Both the position numbers and the translations under genes were made by a program. A stretch of 11,407 bases of DNA from UBA8958 sp964571695 (GTDB taxonomy: Bacteria; Desulfobacterota; Syntrophia; Syntrophales; UBA8958). Position 1 is the stretch's first letter; each line of letters starts with the position of its first letter. The notes beneath the pieces were generated by a model. The model worked only from the letters and a program-made list of their open reading frames with translations, had not been told where the DNA came from and ran no database searches. Positions 5,348 to 11,405 of the stretch are shown here, piece after piece. The stretch is from assembly GCA_964571695.1 (NCBI GenBank), contig CAZNDG010000064.1, positions 1-11,407 on the forward strand, written 5' to 3'.

Positions 5348-5653
5348 TTAAAACCTCTCTTTCATCGCCCTGACAATATGCGCCGGGATGTTGTCATGCA
5401 GCGACTTCGCATAAAGGGTCAACATCCATAGTTCATCATGCTTTTTCATGACATAATAAATAATGCGAATACCGCCCCGTTTGCCCATTCCCTGGCGCTG
5501 CCAGCGCAGTTTGCGCACCCCGCCCGAACCGGGAATTATATCCCCGGCTTCCGGATCGTTGATCAGATATTGCTGCAAGTCGCCATATTCATCATCATCG
5601 AGATAATTGGCGAGTTCTCTTGAGAATATAGATGACTCAACAAATGTGAACAT
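5348..5653 (-). CDS. RelE/HigB-type toxin
   Basis: A 101-residue RelE/ParE-superfamily toxin of the HigB-2 type paired with XRE antitoxins. Visible family features are the GDIIPGSGGVRKLRW strand (38-51), KRGGIRIIYYV (59-69) and LTLYAKSLHDNIP (79-91). The basic residues in R47-K48-R50 and K59-R60-R63 are where such toxins contact RNA. These proteins cleave mRNA, usually on the ribosome. I chose ATG 5653, which has AGGAAA 5 nt upstream, over an in-frame TTG at 5671, because that one falls inside the operator palindrome and would add six unlikely residues. The antitoxin gene follows after one base. The gene is full length and apparently intact. Confidence 0.88.
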   Translation of the reverse strand: MFTFVESSIFSRELANYLDDDEYGDLQQYLINDPEAGDIIPGSGGVRKLRWQRQGMGKRGGIRIIYYVMKKHDELWMLTLYAKSLHDNIPAHIVRAMKERF

Positions 5654-5659
5654 AGTTTT

Positions 5660-5688
5660 CCTATACGCCAAAAGCGTATAAACGTCAA
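5660..5688 (-). promoter_or_regulatory. Promoter and palindromic operator of the toxin-antitoxin operon
   Basis: On the minus strand, TTGACG (5683-5688) and TATAGG (5660-5665) are separated by exactly 17 bp. A perfect 7-bp inverted repeat, TATACGC/GCGTATA around 5 bp (5662-5668 and 5674-5680), fills the spacer and overlaps the -10, so a bound antitoxin would block polymerase. The -10 ends only 6 bp before the toxin ATG, so transcription would start at or next to the start codon and the message may be leaderless or nearly so. Confidence 0.6.
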
Positions 5689-5712
5689 GAGTTTCTTGAG
5701 AGCTGAATGATT

Positions 5713-5748
5713 AAAAAAGGTAGGCGCCCTGGAATGATCCAGAGCGCC
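5713..5748 (-). terminator. Rho-independent terminator
   Basis: Minus-strand reading: GGCGCtCTGG, a 6-nt loop, CCAGgGCGCC (one internal mismatch), then TACC and six Ts. It would stop transcription entering from the integrase side just before the toxin-antitoxin promoter. Confidence 0.6.
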
Positions 5749-5945
5749 TCCGTACTTGGCGTCGTTCCCGGCAGTGACCCTGTTTTCCGTGCGGGTGTCA
5801 AATCCACCCGCATTCCAAGACCCGAATTTCACCCATATGCAAAATGAGGAATTTGGTTGCGCCTGGGTTGCGGAATTCGGCAAAAAAACCGAAAAACGCA
5901 AAATTCGGATTCAATAAAATCAACAACTTACAGATTTACAAGCAT
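5749..5945. other. Intergenic stretch without a gene
   Basis: No supportable gene. The minus-strand frame that crosses it continues into the toxin gene in a different frame and has no ribosome site. The part around 5780-5830 (TTCCCGGCAGTGACCCTG and neighbouring sequence) resembles short dispersed repeats common in proteobacterial intergenic DNA. The right end (5919-5941) is similar to 5995-6016, on the other side of the tRNA fragment. Confidence 0.3.
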
Positions 5946-6016
5946 CTCTCACGCCGGAAACCGGGGTTCAAGTCCCCGTGGGACTACCAATAAATTCGAC
6001 AGCTTACAAATACCAA
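5919..6016. repeat. Imperfect direct repeats flanking the tRNA fragment
   Basis: Bases 5919-5941 (ATCAACAACTTACAGATTTA) and 5995-6016 (TTCGACAGCTTACAAATACC) are similar over about 20 bp, with CTTACA in common, one on each side of the tRNA 3' fragment. Sequence of this kind often lies just downstream of a tRNA used as an attachment site. Two copies could mean successive or tandem integrations. Confidence 0.4.
5946..5989 (+). tRNA. 3' fragment of tRNA-Glu (CTC anticodon), attachment-site remnant
   Basis: The 44 nt run from the anticodon loop to the CCA end: CTCTCACGCCGGAAAC gives the CTC anticodon loop and 3' anticodon stem, CGGGGTTCAAGTCCCCG is a perfect T arm, and TGGGACTACCA is the acceptor 3' strand, discriminator and encoded CCA. 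The 5' half is absent; upstream bases cannot form a D arm or acceptor partner (AGTCCCA would be needed). A bare tRNA 3' end next to a tyrosine recombinase gene is the usual footprint of an integrative element's attachment site. It is not a functional tRNA. Confidence 0.75.
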
Positions 6017-6031
6017 CTATCGCCATATACC

Positions 6032-6055
6032 TCCGGACACAAGTCCGGACACAAA
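6032..6055. repeat. Tandem 11-bp repeat, possible recombinase arm sites
   Basis: TCCGGACACAA occurs twice back to back (6032-6042 and 6044-6054), separated by one base. It lies between the tRNA fragment and the integrase gene, where arm-type binding sites of tyrosine recombinases or excisionase sites are usual. Confidence 0.45.
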
Positions 6056-6058
6056 ATG

Positions 6059-6089
6059 CCCTCAGAGCTCCTTTCTCTGGGGGTTTTTT
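6059..6089 (+). terminator. Rho-independent terminator, possibly bidirectional
   Basis: CCCTCAGAG (6059-6067), a 7-nt loop, CTCTGGGGG (6075-6083, one G-T pair), then six Ts (6084-6089). On the plus strand it would end read-through from the original tRNA. The hairpin also lies just past the stop of the minus-strand recombinase fragment, where a weaker T-run (CATTTTG) follows. Confidence 0.6.
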
Positions 6090-6586
6090 CATACTGCTTT
6101 GACCTTCTGGAATTCGATCACCTGATCCGGTCCCTTCAGACCTTCCTCAAGCGCTCCCCTTGTTTCTTCCAATCCGAGGCTGCGGATATAGCGCGCCGTC
6201 GTATTCGGATTTGCATGTCTCAGGATCGCCTGAATGACCGCCAGCGGGTATCCTTTCTTATACAGGATCGACGCCGTCAGATGCCTGATGCCGTGGAACC
6301 CGAAGGGTTTGACTTTAGCCCGGCGACAGAGATTCTCCATCAGATGTTGCCGATGGAGGAAGGGCTTTCCGTAATACTCCCTGCAAAAGTAGGTTTCCTC
6401 CAGGCAGACAAACACGTGCTCTTTGTCATCCGCAGGCTGCTTCAGCCTTGCCTCGCACCATTGCAGCAGCGCCTGCCGCAGATCGGATGTCATAGTGAGG
6501 ACATAATGATACCCCAGCGAAACCACTATGCAATCAACAGGGTCAACTTTTTCGTAAAAAGGGCTCTTCGGTGGCCTTATTTGCAA
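6089..6586 (-). pseudogene. 5'-truncated tyrosine recombinase (phage-type integrase)
   Basis: The 165-codon frame holds the C-terminal half of a tyrosine recombinase: HGIRH (98-102) gives the HxxR box, RHANPNTTARY (123-133) contains the second histidine and the nucleophile Y133, and the RxLGLEE tail is typical. The N-terminal DNA-binding domain, the first catalytic Arg and the beta-hairpin Lys are missing. Similarity becomes convincing only from TSDLRQALLQW (33-43); the 30 residues before it look unrelated, so the break lies near 6490. Full-length relatives have 330-400 residues. It points at the tRNA-Glu fragment and terminator at its 3' end, as integrases often do, but cannot catalyse recombination in this form. 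Confidence 0.75.
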
Positions 6587-6626
6587 AAACTATTCATTGA
6601 AAAGTGATAGTCCCATTAAAGCGGGC

Positions 6627-7544
6627 CTACACTCCCAGGTAGTCTCTCAATTTGCGAACTGCCTTTTTGTGTTTTGACTGGTTCATACGACCGATGTTTA
6701 AAAGCTTCCACCGGACGGCGGGCAGGTTCTCAATCCCTTCAACACCGATCAATTCCCACTGGGGCGTCCCTTCTTTCACGGAGACAATGAATTGCTTTTC
6801 CGCGACAGTCAACCCATCTGCGATCATGGCAACCAGTTGCTCTCTGGTCTTTTCCAGGTCTTCGCAGCCAACCTCTTCCAAAGTCATGCCTTGAAATTCA
6901 GTTTCAAAAACAGGCCGGATATCAACAAGGCCCGGATCAAGAAGCTCAATCATAGGCCGATCATGGCTGATCAGGTAAACGATAAACGCCCGTCGCATGG
7001 TGACGCTGAAGTTGCCATATCTCAGAAGCATCATGATATCGAAGAGGTCTCGCGGGTGCTGGCGATCCAGGGCGGCACAGATTTTCCCGGCATATAATTC
7101 ATCGTCAGACAAGATTTGACTCTCTACGGAAACCTTAAAAAGATCAATTGCTTTGGGAGAGATGAGTCTTCTCGCAGGCGGATATATAGAGCCCCGTATG
7201 ACCAGATTCGGTTCGATTTTGACAATCGTATCCTGCCGCCGCACAAACAATCCGCTCAGGAACTCGGACCCTCCGGCTTTCCTGGGAGTAACCTTCGTTC
7301 CCGGAATCCTGTTTTCGATGTCCTGAGATAACCTGACAAGCGCAGCGCTTATCTGCCGGAGGGATTCATCCCTTTCACCAACGGGAAGATATACGAGGTC
7401 AATATCTACGGAGATACGGGGAAGATCCCTGGCAAAGAAATTGATCGCCGTCCCGCCTTTAATGGCGAATGTCGCTTCTCTGTCAATCAATGGAAGTATC
7501 CGCAGGAGCAATTCGGCTTGTTTGAAGTAAACGTTATCGATCAT
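6627..7544 (-). CDS. abiEii: AbiEii-type nucleotidyltransferase toxin
   Basis: A 305-residue nucleotidyltransferase-fold protein of the AbiEii/AbiGii toxin family. Motif 1 is KGGTAIN (29-35), with the metal-binding D47-I-D49 downstream. VKIEPN (108-113) supplies the third acidic position. The family's C-terminal signature is present as AGKICAALDRQHPRDLFDI (152-170), with K154, D166 and D169. Such toxins transfer nucleotides (GTP preference is reported for AbiEii; relatives modify tRNA 3' ends) and arrest growth during phage infection. The ATG at 7544 overlaps the antitoxin stop by 4 bp (ATGA), implying coupled translation. Family members are usually about 280-310 residues, so this one is complete. 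It is the only intact nucleotidyltransferase of the three such modules in the window. Confidence 0.88.
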   Translation of the reverse strand: MIDNVYFKQAELLLRILPLIDREATFAIKGGTAINFFARDLPRISVDIDLVYLPVGERDESLRQISAALVRLSQDIENRIPGTKVTPRKAGGSEFLSGLFVRRQDTIVKIEPNLVIRGSIYPPARRLISPKAIDLFKVSVESQILSDDELYAGKICAALDRQHPRDLFDIMMLLRYGNFSVTMRRAFIVYLISHDRPMIELLDPGLVDIRPVFETEFQGMTLEEVGCEDLEKTREQLVAMIADGLTVAEKQFIVSVKEGTPQWELIGVEGIENLPAVRWKLLNIGRMNQSKHKKAVRKLRDYLGV

Positions 7545-8320
7545 AAAGGCGTCCCTTCACGAGTCGCAGGAACGGTTATCTGATATTTCGCATCAAACCG
7601 GCCATGTGGTACGATCATCCGCTTTCCTTTTCCGAGATCGACTTTCGATAAATCGAGCTTCAATAACCAGGTGTGTTCCTTTTTCTCCGCCATATAGAGG
7701 AAGAGCCTTTTCACCTTTATGGACCGGCATGCCGCCAGCAGCCTCTGGACAACATCGGTACGAAGGGCAACCAGGTTTTCCATGATCAATTGGGCCTCGT
7801 CGAATCCGACTTCCCTGGGCACCAGATGAAGCATCTCCATGGCCGCCCTTTCCGGGGCCGCTATCCTGACCGAAAAATCACGTTCCCTGAAATCAGTAAA
7901 TCCCTCCCGACAATCCGTGGGAAAGAGATTCGTCCGCGTCACCACAAACTGGACGCCGAAACGATCTTGCTTGAACCAGGCCGGCAATATCAATCCCCGC
8001 GGACCGTAAAGAAATACTTTATTCTGTCTTGCCGGCAGATAATGGGCATACCCTTTCAATTGCAGGGCCGTTTTCCCGCCCGCATGAACAGGCAGAGAAA
8101 GCTGATTCTGAAGGGTATAAAGAGCACCCGGCCATTCCACCTTGTCACCGGCGCGTATGTAAGCGCCCCGGCCAAACGATTCCAGCCAGCCGCTGTTCTT
8201 ATATTTTATAAGCAGATCCCGACTGAATCCGGAATCGACAAGATAGGACGTAGCCCCGGAAGTGCCGGCAGACCACTGGCTGATCAGGCGGTTTATTTTT
8301 GTTTTGCTTTTCGTAGCCAT
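7541..8320 (-). CDS. abiEi: AbiEi-type antitoxin and transcriptional regulator
   Basis: With the start at 8320 (MATKSKTKINRL) it has 259 residues. Residues 5-60 form the N-terminal winged helix (SGATSYLVDSGFSRDLLIKY, then SGWLESFGRGAYIRAGD). The remainder is the C-terminal AbiEi_3-type antitoxin domain, with YTLQNQLSLPVHAGGKTALQ, FLYGPRG and the AAPERAAMEMLHLVP segment. AbiEi proteins repress their operon and counter the nucleotidyltransferase without forming a stable complex (type IV). An in-frame TTG at 8329 is less likely than the ATG; neither has a clear ribosome site. It is the first gene of a two-gene operon with 4-bp overlap. A dyad and a TTGACA box lie 22-48 bp upstream. Confidence 0.87.
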   Translation of the reverse strand: MATKSKTKINRLISQWSAGTSGATSYLVDSGFSRDLLIKYKNSGWLESFGRGAYIRAGDKVEWPGALYTLQNQLSLPVHAGGKTALQLKGYAHYLPARQNKVFLYGPRGLILPAWFKQDRFGVQFVVTRTNLFPTDCREGFTDFRERDFSVRIAAPERAAMEMLHLVPREVGFDEAQLIMENLVALRTDVVQRLLAACRSIKVKRLFLYMAEKKEHTWLLKLDLSKVDLGKGKRMIVPHGRFDAKYQITVPATREGTPL

Positions 8321-8341
8321 GGTCGTCAAAAAATCACAAAA

Positions 8342-8368
8342 TTAAACCATTGTCAAGAATTAGTTTAA
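8342..8368 (-). promoter_or_regulatory. Promoter/operator candidate for the abiE operon
   Basis: TTAAAC (8342-8347) and GTTTAA (8363-8368) form a 6-bp dyad around 15 bp that contains a consensus -35, TTGACA (8351-8356 on the minus strand). No clear -10 lies at the expected distance, where the sequence is T-rich. Binding by AbiEi across this dyad would fit known autoregulation of such operons, but the assignment is tentative. Confidence 0.35.
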
Positions 8369-8413
8369 ATATGTCCGTTAATGTTGACCATTGATCATCA
8401 AATATGAATATTA

Positions 8414-8546
8414 TTAAACCACCGAAGAGAGGCTGTTCTTATAGGCCTGCGAATTGATGTTTTGCAGCGCTCTGCTTAGCGAAGCGCCTGAAATGAGCGG
8501 CCTGAAGAAGTATATGGCCAAGCGAAATCGGTATAGTTCCGGTCAT
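8414..8546 (-). pseudogene. Remnant of the gene downstream of DUF6088
   Basis: The DUF6088 stop and an ATG at 8546 overlap by 4 bp (ATGA), and GGAGGAGAG directly precedes this ATG, so a second gene of the operon started here. Its frame closes after 35 codons. The +1 frame reads DRNYTDFA before also stopping, and the third frame stays open from about 8510 to 8414 (YFFRPLISGASLSRALQNIN, then SQAYKNSLSSVV). I do not recognise any of these pieces. DUF6088 genes commonly precede a nucleotidyltransferase toxin gene, so this is probably what is left of that partner after a large deletion. Confidence 0.4.
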
Positions 8547-9073
8547 CTCTCCTCCAGTCCGGCAACCTGCCGCAGGATGGCGGCGATCCAGGCCGGCGTG
8601 TAGCGGAGATCTCGAAGCAGCACCTTTTTGTCGCTGGCGGAGAGCCGCTTTTGCAGATTGGCCACAACGGCATCATCCACCTGCCTTTGCCCGAGATGGC
8701 GCAGGGCCTGGATGACCAGCCCGGAGATCCGCCCGGCGGTGGCCATGGCCCGAGGCGTCGTGTGCTTGAGCATGATGACCTGCTTGCCGATCTGAACGCG
8801 GCGCGCCGGTCCGTCGGTGAGAAACACAATCTTCATAGGCACCTGATCGGAAAGCCCCAGCAGATTGGCGGCATAGCCCCCGGACGGTTGCAGAAGGATC
8901 TTGTCCCGCCCCTTGAGCGCTTTGACAGTGGCCTCTATGGTCGGGGAAAGAAGGCCGAGCTCCGGATCGATGCGCGGGTAGTCGTACAGTCCACGGGCCA
9001 GACGGCGCAGTGTCCCTTTCTTTGCCAGGCGGTGCAGCGCCAGGTCCACGGCCTGGCGGCTCCCGAGGTCCAA
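8543..9073 (-). CDS. DUF6088 (AbiEi-like) antitoxin, start codon lost
   Basis: From an in-frame TTG at 9073 it has 176 residues. They contain the DUF6088 hallmarks LDLGSRQAVDLALHRLAKKG then TLRRLARGLYDYPR (wing of the helix-turn-helix), LLQPSGGYAANLLGLSDQVP, KIVFLTDG and MLKHTTPRAM, followed by a helical C-terminus. Similarity clearly continues upstream in the same frame (KILSRIYGRGKGCVVTPGDF) to about 9133, but the frame then meets a TGA at 9140-9142 with no ATG. The original start, perhaps six codons further, has been replaced by transposase sequence. Starting at TTG 9073 would drop the first helix of the DNA-binding domain, so function is doubtful. DUF6088 proteins resemble AbiEi antitoxins and precede nucleotidyltransferase genes. 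Confidence 0.75.
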   Translation of the reverse strand: MDLGSRQAVDLALHRLAKKGTLRRLARGLYDYPRIDPELGLLSPTIEATVKALKGRDKILLQPSGGYAANLLGLSDQVPMKIVFLTDGPARRVQIGKQVIMLKHTTPRAMATAGRISGLVIQALRHLGQRQVDDAVVANLQKRLSASDKKVLLRDLRYTPAWIAAILRQVAGLEER

Positions 9074-9120
9074 AAAGTCACCTGGGGTAACGACGCAACC
9101 CTTCCCGCGGCCGTATATGC

Positions 9121-9743
9121 GACTTAGTATTTTCCCCGGTCATGGGAACGCCGAAGGAAGAAGCCCTTGGTTTGGCTGATTTTCCGCAGACGGATAAGGG
9201 AAAGATCGCTTCCTGTCCCCAGGGGTATGCACCGATCAAAATCAAGGTAGGGAAGCAGAACGCCATGAGCGTTGTCTTTGATTCGGAGCATTGCTGCGTT
9301 TGCCCCAGCGGGAACTCTGCCCTGTCAAACCCGGGAAGGCGCGCCATTATCTTCGCTTCAACCTCAAGGCCCTGCGAATCGCCGGGCGCCGGGCCAGGGA
9401 GCACACCCCGGAGTTCAAGGACAAGTACCGCTGGCGCTCGGGAATCGAATCGACCTTTTCGGAAATGGACAAAAAGACAGAGGTCAAACGACTCAGAGTT
9501 CGAGGTTTGTCCGCTGTGGGCTACTGTGCGCGTTTAAAGGCCATCGGCGTCAACCTCTTCAGGGCAGCCAAGGTGAAAAGGGTGCTAGGCGCCCTCAGAC
9601 CCACCCCTGGAGCGGCGTTATTAGGCACCCGTTTCAGTATTTTTGTTGTCAAAGAGCTTTTCCTGAGTCCGTGGCGCCAACTCAGGAATATTTTTGACCC
9701 GGTGGCTGAATATATGCCTTACGCTTTCAGCATCGCCGCGTGA
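9121..9743 (+). pseudogene. Transposase fragment (IS1182/IS4-like DDE), truncated and frameshifted
   Basis: The 5' part is in one frame (VFSPVMGTPKEEALGLADFP, then KGKIASCPQGYAPIKI and FDSEHCCVCP). From about 9304 the reading continues in the next frame (ELCPVKPGKARHYLRFNLKA, then RRAREHTPEFKDKYRWRSGI and ESTFSEMDKKTEVKRLRVRG) to a stop at 9743. CPxGH-like, CxxC and RWRSGIESTFSEMDRRTG-like segments are the usual C-terminal part of IS1182-type DDE transposases, including the catalytic Glu in GIES. The N-terminal half with the first Asp residues is missing. One base lost from the CCCC run at about 9303-9306 explains the shift. Its left edge coincides with the missing start of the DUF6088 gene. 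No terminal inverted repeat was identified. Confidence 0.7.
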
Positions 9744-10114
9744 GTTTTTACGAGGGCGTCATATTTAGTTATAAAAGGACAGCGGTGGTCACGTCGCGCA
9801 GTGCCTTTGCTTCTCATCGGCTTTGTTCACCGCTGTTATGTAGGTATCACTCCGCCCTTCCTTGCAGCTGCACGTCGAACGCTGGAATTCTTAAATCATT
9901 GTTCTCTACAAGATAAATCTACTGAGCACGGACGGACCGACAGCAGGCTTGCAGTACGGTTACTGATCCCCAGGCTTCGCCCGTATTTGTCTTCCAGCAT
10001 CTCATAGGATAGCGAGTCTAAGATCATTGCGATAACTTCAGATTTAAGCTAAATACTTGCAAAATAAATGTTTATTATCGTCATATGTGATCTGAGAAAA
10101 AGTCTGCCGCTGCG
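9744..10114. other. Gene-free stretch before the FRG gene
   Basis: No credible gene on either strand. It contains a long-range inverted repeat, ACAGCGGTG (9779-9787) and CACCGCTGT (9828-9836), followed by GTTATGT, which resembles an attC site missing its left box. It also contains the 10-mer CACGTCGCGC (9790-9799), repeated at the end of the FRG gene. A 6-bp dyad AATAAA/TTTATT (10063-10076) lies 39 bp before the FRG start, next to a weak TTGCAA box, and may belong to its promoter. Confidence 0.4.
9779..9841 (+). repeat. attC-like inverted repeat upstream of the FRG gene
   Basis: Perfect 9-bp arms at 9779-9787 and 9828-9836, with a 40-bp interior containing CACGTCGCGC and GCCTTTGC/GGCTTTG-type pairing. 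The right arm runs into GTTATGT (9835-9841), close to the GTTRRRY end box of attC sites. The left side has GGACAG where a complementary ATAACAG box would be expected, so the site is incomplete or not an attC. Confidence 0.35.
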
Positions 10115-11158
10115 ATGATTAAAATCGAAGAAGTCCCCAATATCTTTGCCTTACTAAATAACGTCGAGTTAGAGCTAAGACGAAACACAGAATGGGTTGA
10201 ACAAAAGCTTGGCTTGCCGCCGAAAGGTATTTTTTCAGCCGTCGCCATTGATGACAAGTATTGTAAGCTGTTACCATTCCCTGAGTTTGCTATCTTTCTA
10301 TTCCGCGGTCAGGATCGATTTCATGATCCATGTCTTGCATCACTCTACCGGGAGAATCTGTCAGCCATTCAAAGATTTGCCGAGCGGGTCAGAAATGCCG
10401 AATTTAAACTGTTATTGAAAAAACATCCCGCCGTTCGTGATGTATCCCGCGCATATATCTATGATCATTTGATTAAGATCGATTATAACGGGTTGGCACA
10501 ACATTATGGCTTTAAGACTGATTTGATTGATTTTACAAGCGATCCCCGAGTTGCTGCCTTTTTTGCATGCTGCCGTTTCAACAAAGAAACATGCAGACAT
10601 GAACCCATTATGCACCCCGATGGATATGGGGTGTTTTATAAATTCAACTTCCTCATGTCGACCATGATCGCTTTTGGTCAAAAGAAGAATTCAGAATTTG
10701 GTTCAAGAGTAATCGGTCTGCAACCATTGCCGCGACCAGGTGAGCAGAGTGCATTTTCTTATCGCTTAGGCCGCAAGCAATGCCTGAACAAGCAAAAGTT
10801 ATTAAACATCTATAAGTTTCAGCATAATGCGCAAGCGTCCGTGAAAATATATGAGCAGTTTGAAGGCGGTAAGATATTATTTCCAACGGACTTGCTTGAA
10901 GAAAAGGTTGAATATCTGAAGATGTTGAAATCATTTAGTAAGGAAGCATTTGATATTGCATTTGAAAAATACAGTAAGACAGATAAGAAAATTTCTATGA
11001 GAAATGATTTGTTGAAGGCCGGATATAGTATAAAGGAGCAAAAAGTTGTTGAGTTTTCTCCCTCGGAAATGGATCACCTACAAACGGAATGGCAGAGTAA
11101 ACGAATCCAATTCTTTTCAAAAATATTTGCACGTCGCGCTTGTTATACGCCTGAGTGA
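10115..11158 (+). CDS. FRG domain-containing protein
   Basis: A 347-residue protein with an FRG domain, named for the FRG motif, here FLFRGQD (61-67). The second family block is GLAQHYGFKTDLIDFTSDPR (126-145), continuing VAAFFAC; AQHYG-x-TxLLDFT-xPxVAxFFA is diagnostic. A glutamine/phenylalanine-rich middle (YRLGRKQCLNKQKLLNIYKF) and a basic helical C-terminus follow. FRG proteins are frequent in prophages, integron cassettes and defence islands; their activity is unproven. The ATG at 10115 has no obvious ribosome site. The last ten residues (FARRACYTPE) are encoded by CACGTCGCGC and GTTATACGC, which look like the right half of a recombination site, so the C-terminus may be altered. It faces opposite to the other genes and is convergent with, and overlaps, the fragment at the right edge. 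Confidence 0.82.
   Translation: MIKIEEVPNIFALLNNVELELRRNTEWVEQKLGLPPKGIFSAVAIDDKYCKLLPFPEFAIFLFRGQDRFHDPCLASLYRENLSAIQRFAERVRNAEFKLLLKKHPAVRDVSRAYIYDHLIKIDYNGLAQHYGFKTDLIDFTSDPRVAAFFACCRFNKETCRHEPIMHPDGYGVFYKFNFLMSTMIAFGQKKNSEFGSRVIGLQPLPRPGEQSAFSYRLGRKQCLNKQKLLNIYKFQHNAQASVKIYEQFEGGKILFPTDLLEEKVEYLKMLKSFSKEAFDIAFEKYSKTDKKISMRNDLLKAGYSIKEQKVVEFSPSEMDHLQTEWQSKRIQFFSKIFARRACYTPE
11130..11150 (+). repeat. Half attC-like site at the FRG gene end
   Basis: CACGTCGCGC (11130-11139) repeats 9790-9799, and GTTATACGC (11142-11150) is identical to the box in front of the DUF2971 cassette (2450-2458, minus strand). Both elements are inside the last codons of the FRG gene. No complementary left box is visible upstream, so this would be a right half only. 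Confidence 0.4.
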
Positions 11159-11405
11159 TCCCGTTGAGTTCGTCCTGCCCACCCTTGGTAAGGAAAGATC
11201 AGCACATCTTCCTTCCCCACGTTCAGCATGTACCCCACCTTCGGCCTGGTGAAAATGAGGGTTTCCAATTCCCCCGGATCGACGGCGACTTTCCCTGCGA
11301 CGCCCTGCTGTCGTGGATCGCCTGCTTCAGCTCATAGAGGTAGCCGCCCTGCCCGCGCTCGTTTCGCTTGAGGGGGATATAGACGGGGATCGCATCGTGG
11401 GACAT
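11143..11405 (-). pseudogene. Unidentified protein, frameshifted (possibly phage-derived)
   Basis: The ATG at 11405 opens a frame (MSHDAIPVYIPLKRNERGQG, then GYLYELKQAIHDSRASQGK). After about residue 39 sense-like sequence continues in the next frame (VAVDPGELETLIFTRPKVGY, then MLNVGKEDVLIFPYQG) and after a second shift in the third (GQDELNGITQAYN). Restoring one base near 11289 and removing one G from GGGTGGG near 11187 would join all three into one sensible product, so this is one gene with two single-base indels. I do not recognise the family. Similarity to the third piece would run into the FRG gene's end at about 11140, so the true C-terminus is lost there. The window ends two bases upstream of the ATG, so the gene could begin further left on its strand. 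Confidence 0.45.

Noticed and set aside
5563..5901. Minus-strand 112-codon frame upstream of the toxin
   Set aside because: It overlaps the toxin gene in another frame, crosses the operator and a terminator, and shows no domain.
5915..5989. A complete tRNA gene
   Set aside because: Only the 3' half forms the expected arms; upstream sequence cannot supply the D arm or the 5' acceptor strand.
7673..8368. Plus-strand 231-codon frame opposite abiEi
   Set aside because: It is antisense to a clear AbiEi protein, with no ribosome site or recognisable motif.
8651..9127. Plus-strand 158-codon frame opposite DUF6088
   Set aside because: Antisense shadow of a recognisable DUF6088 coding frame.
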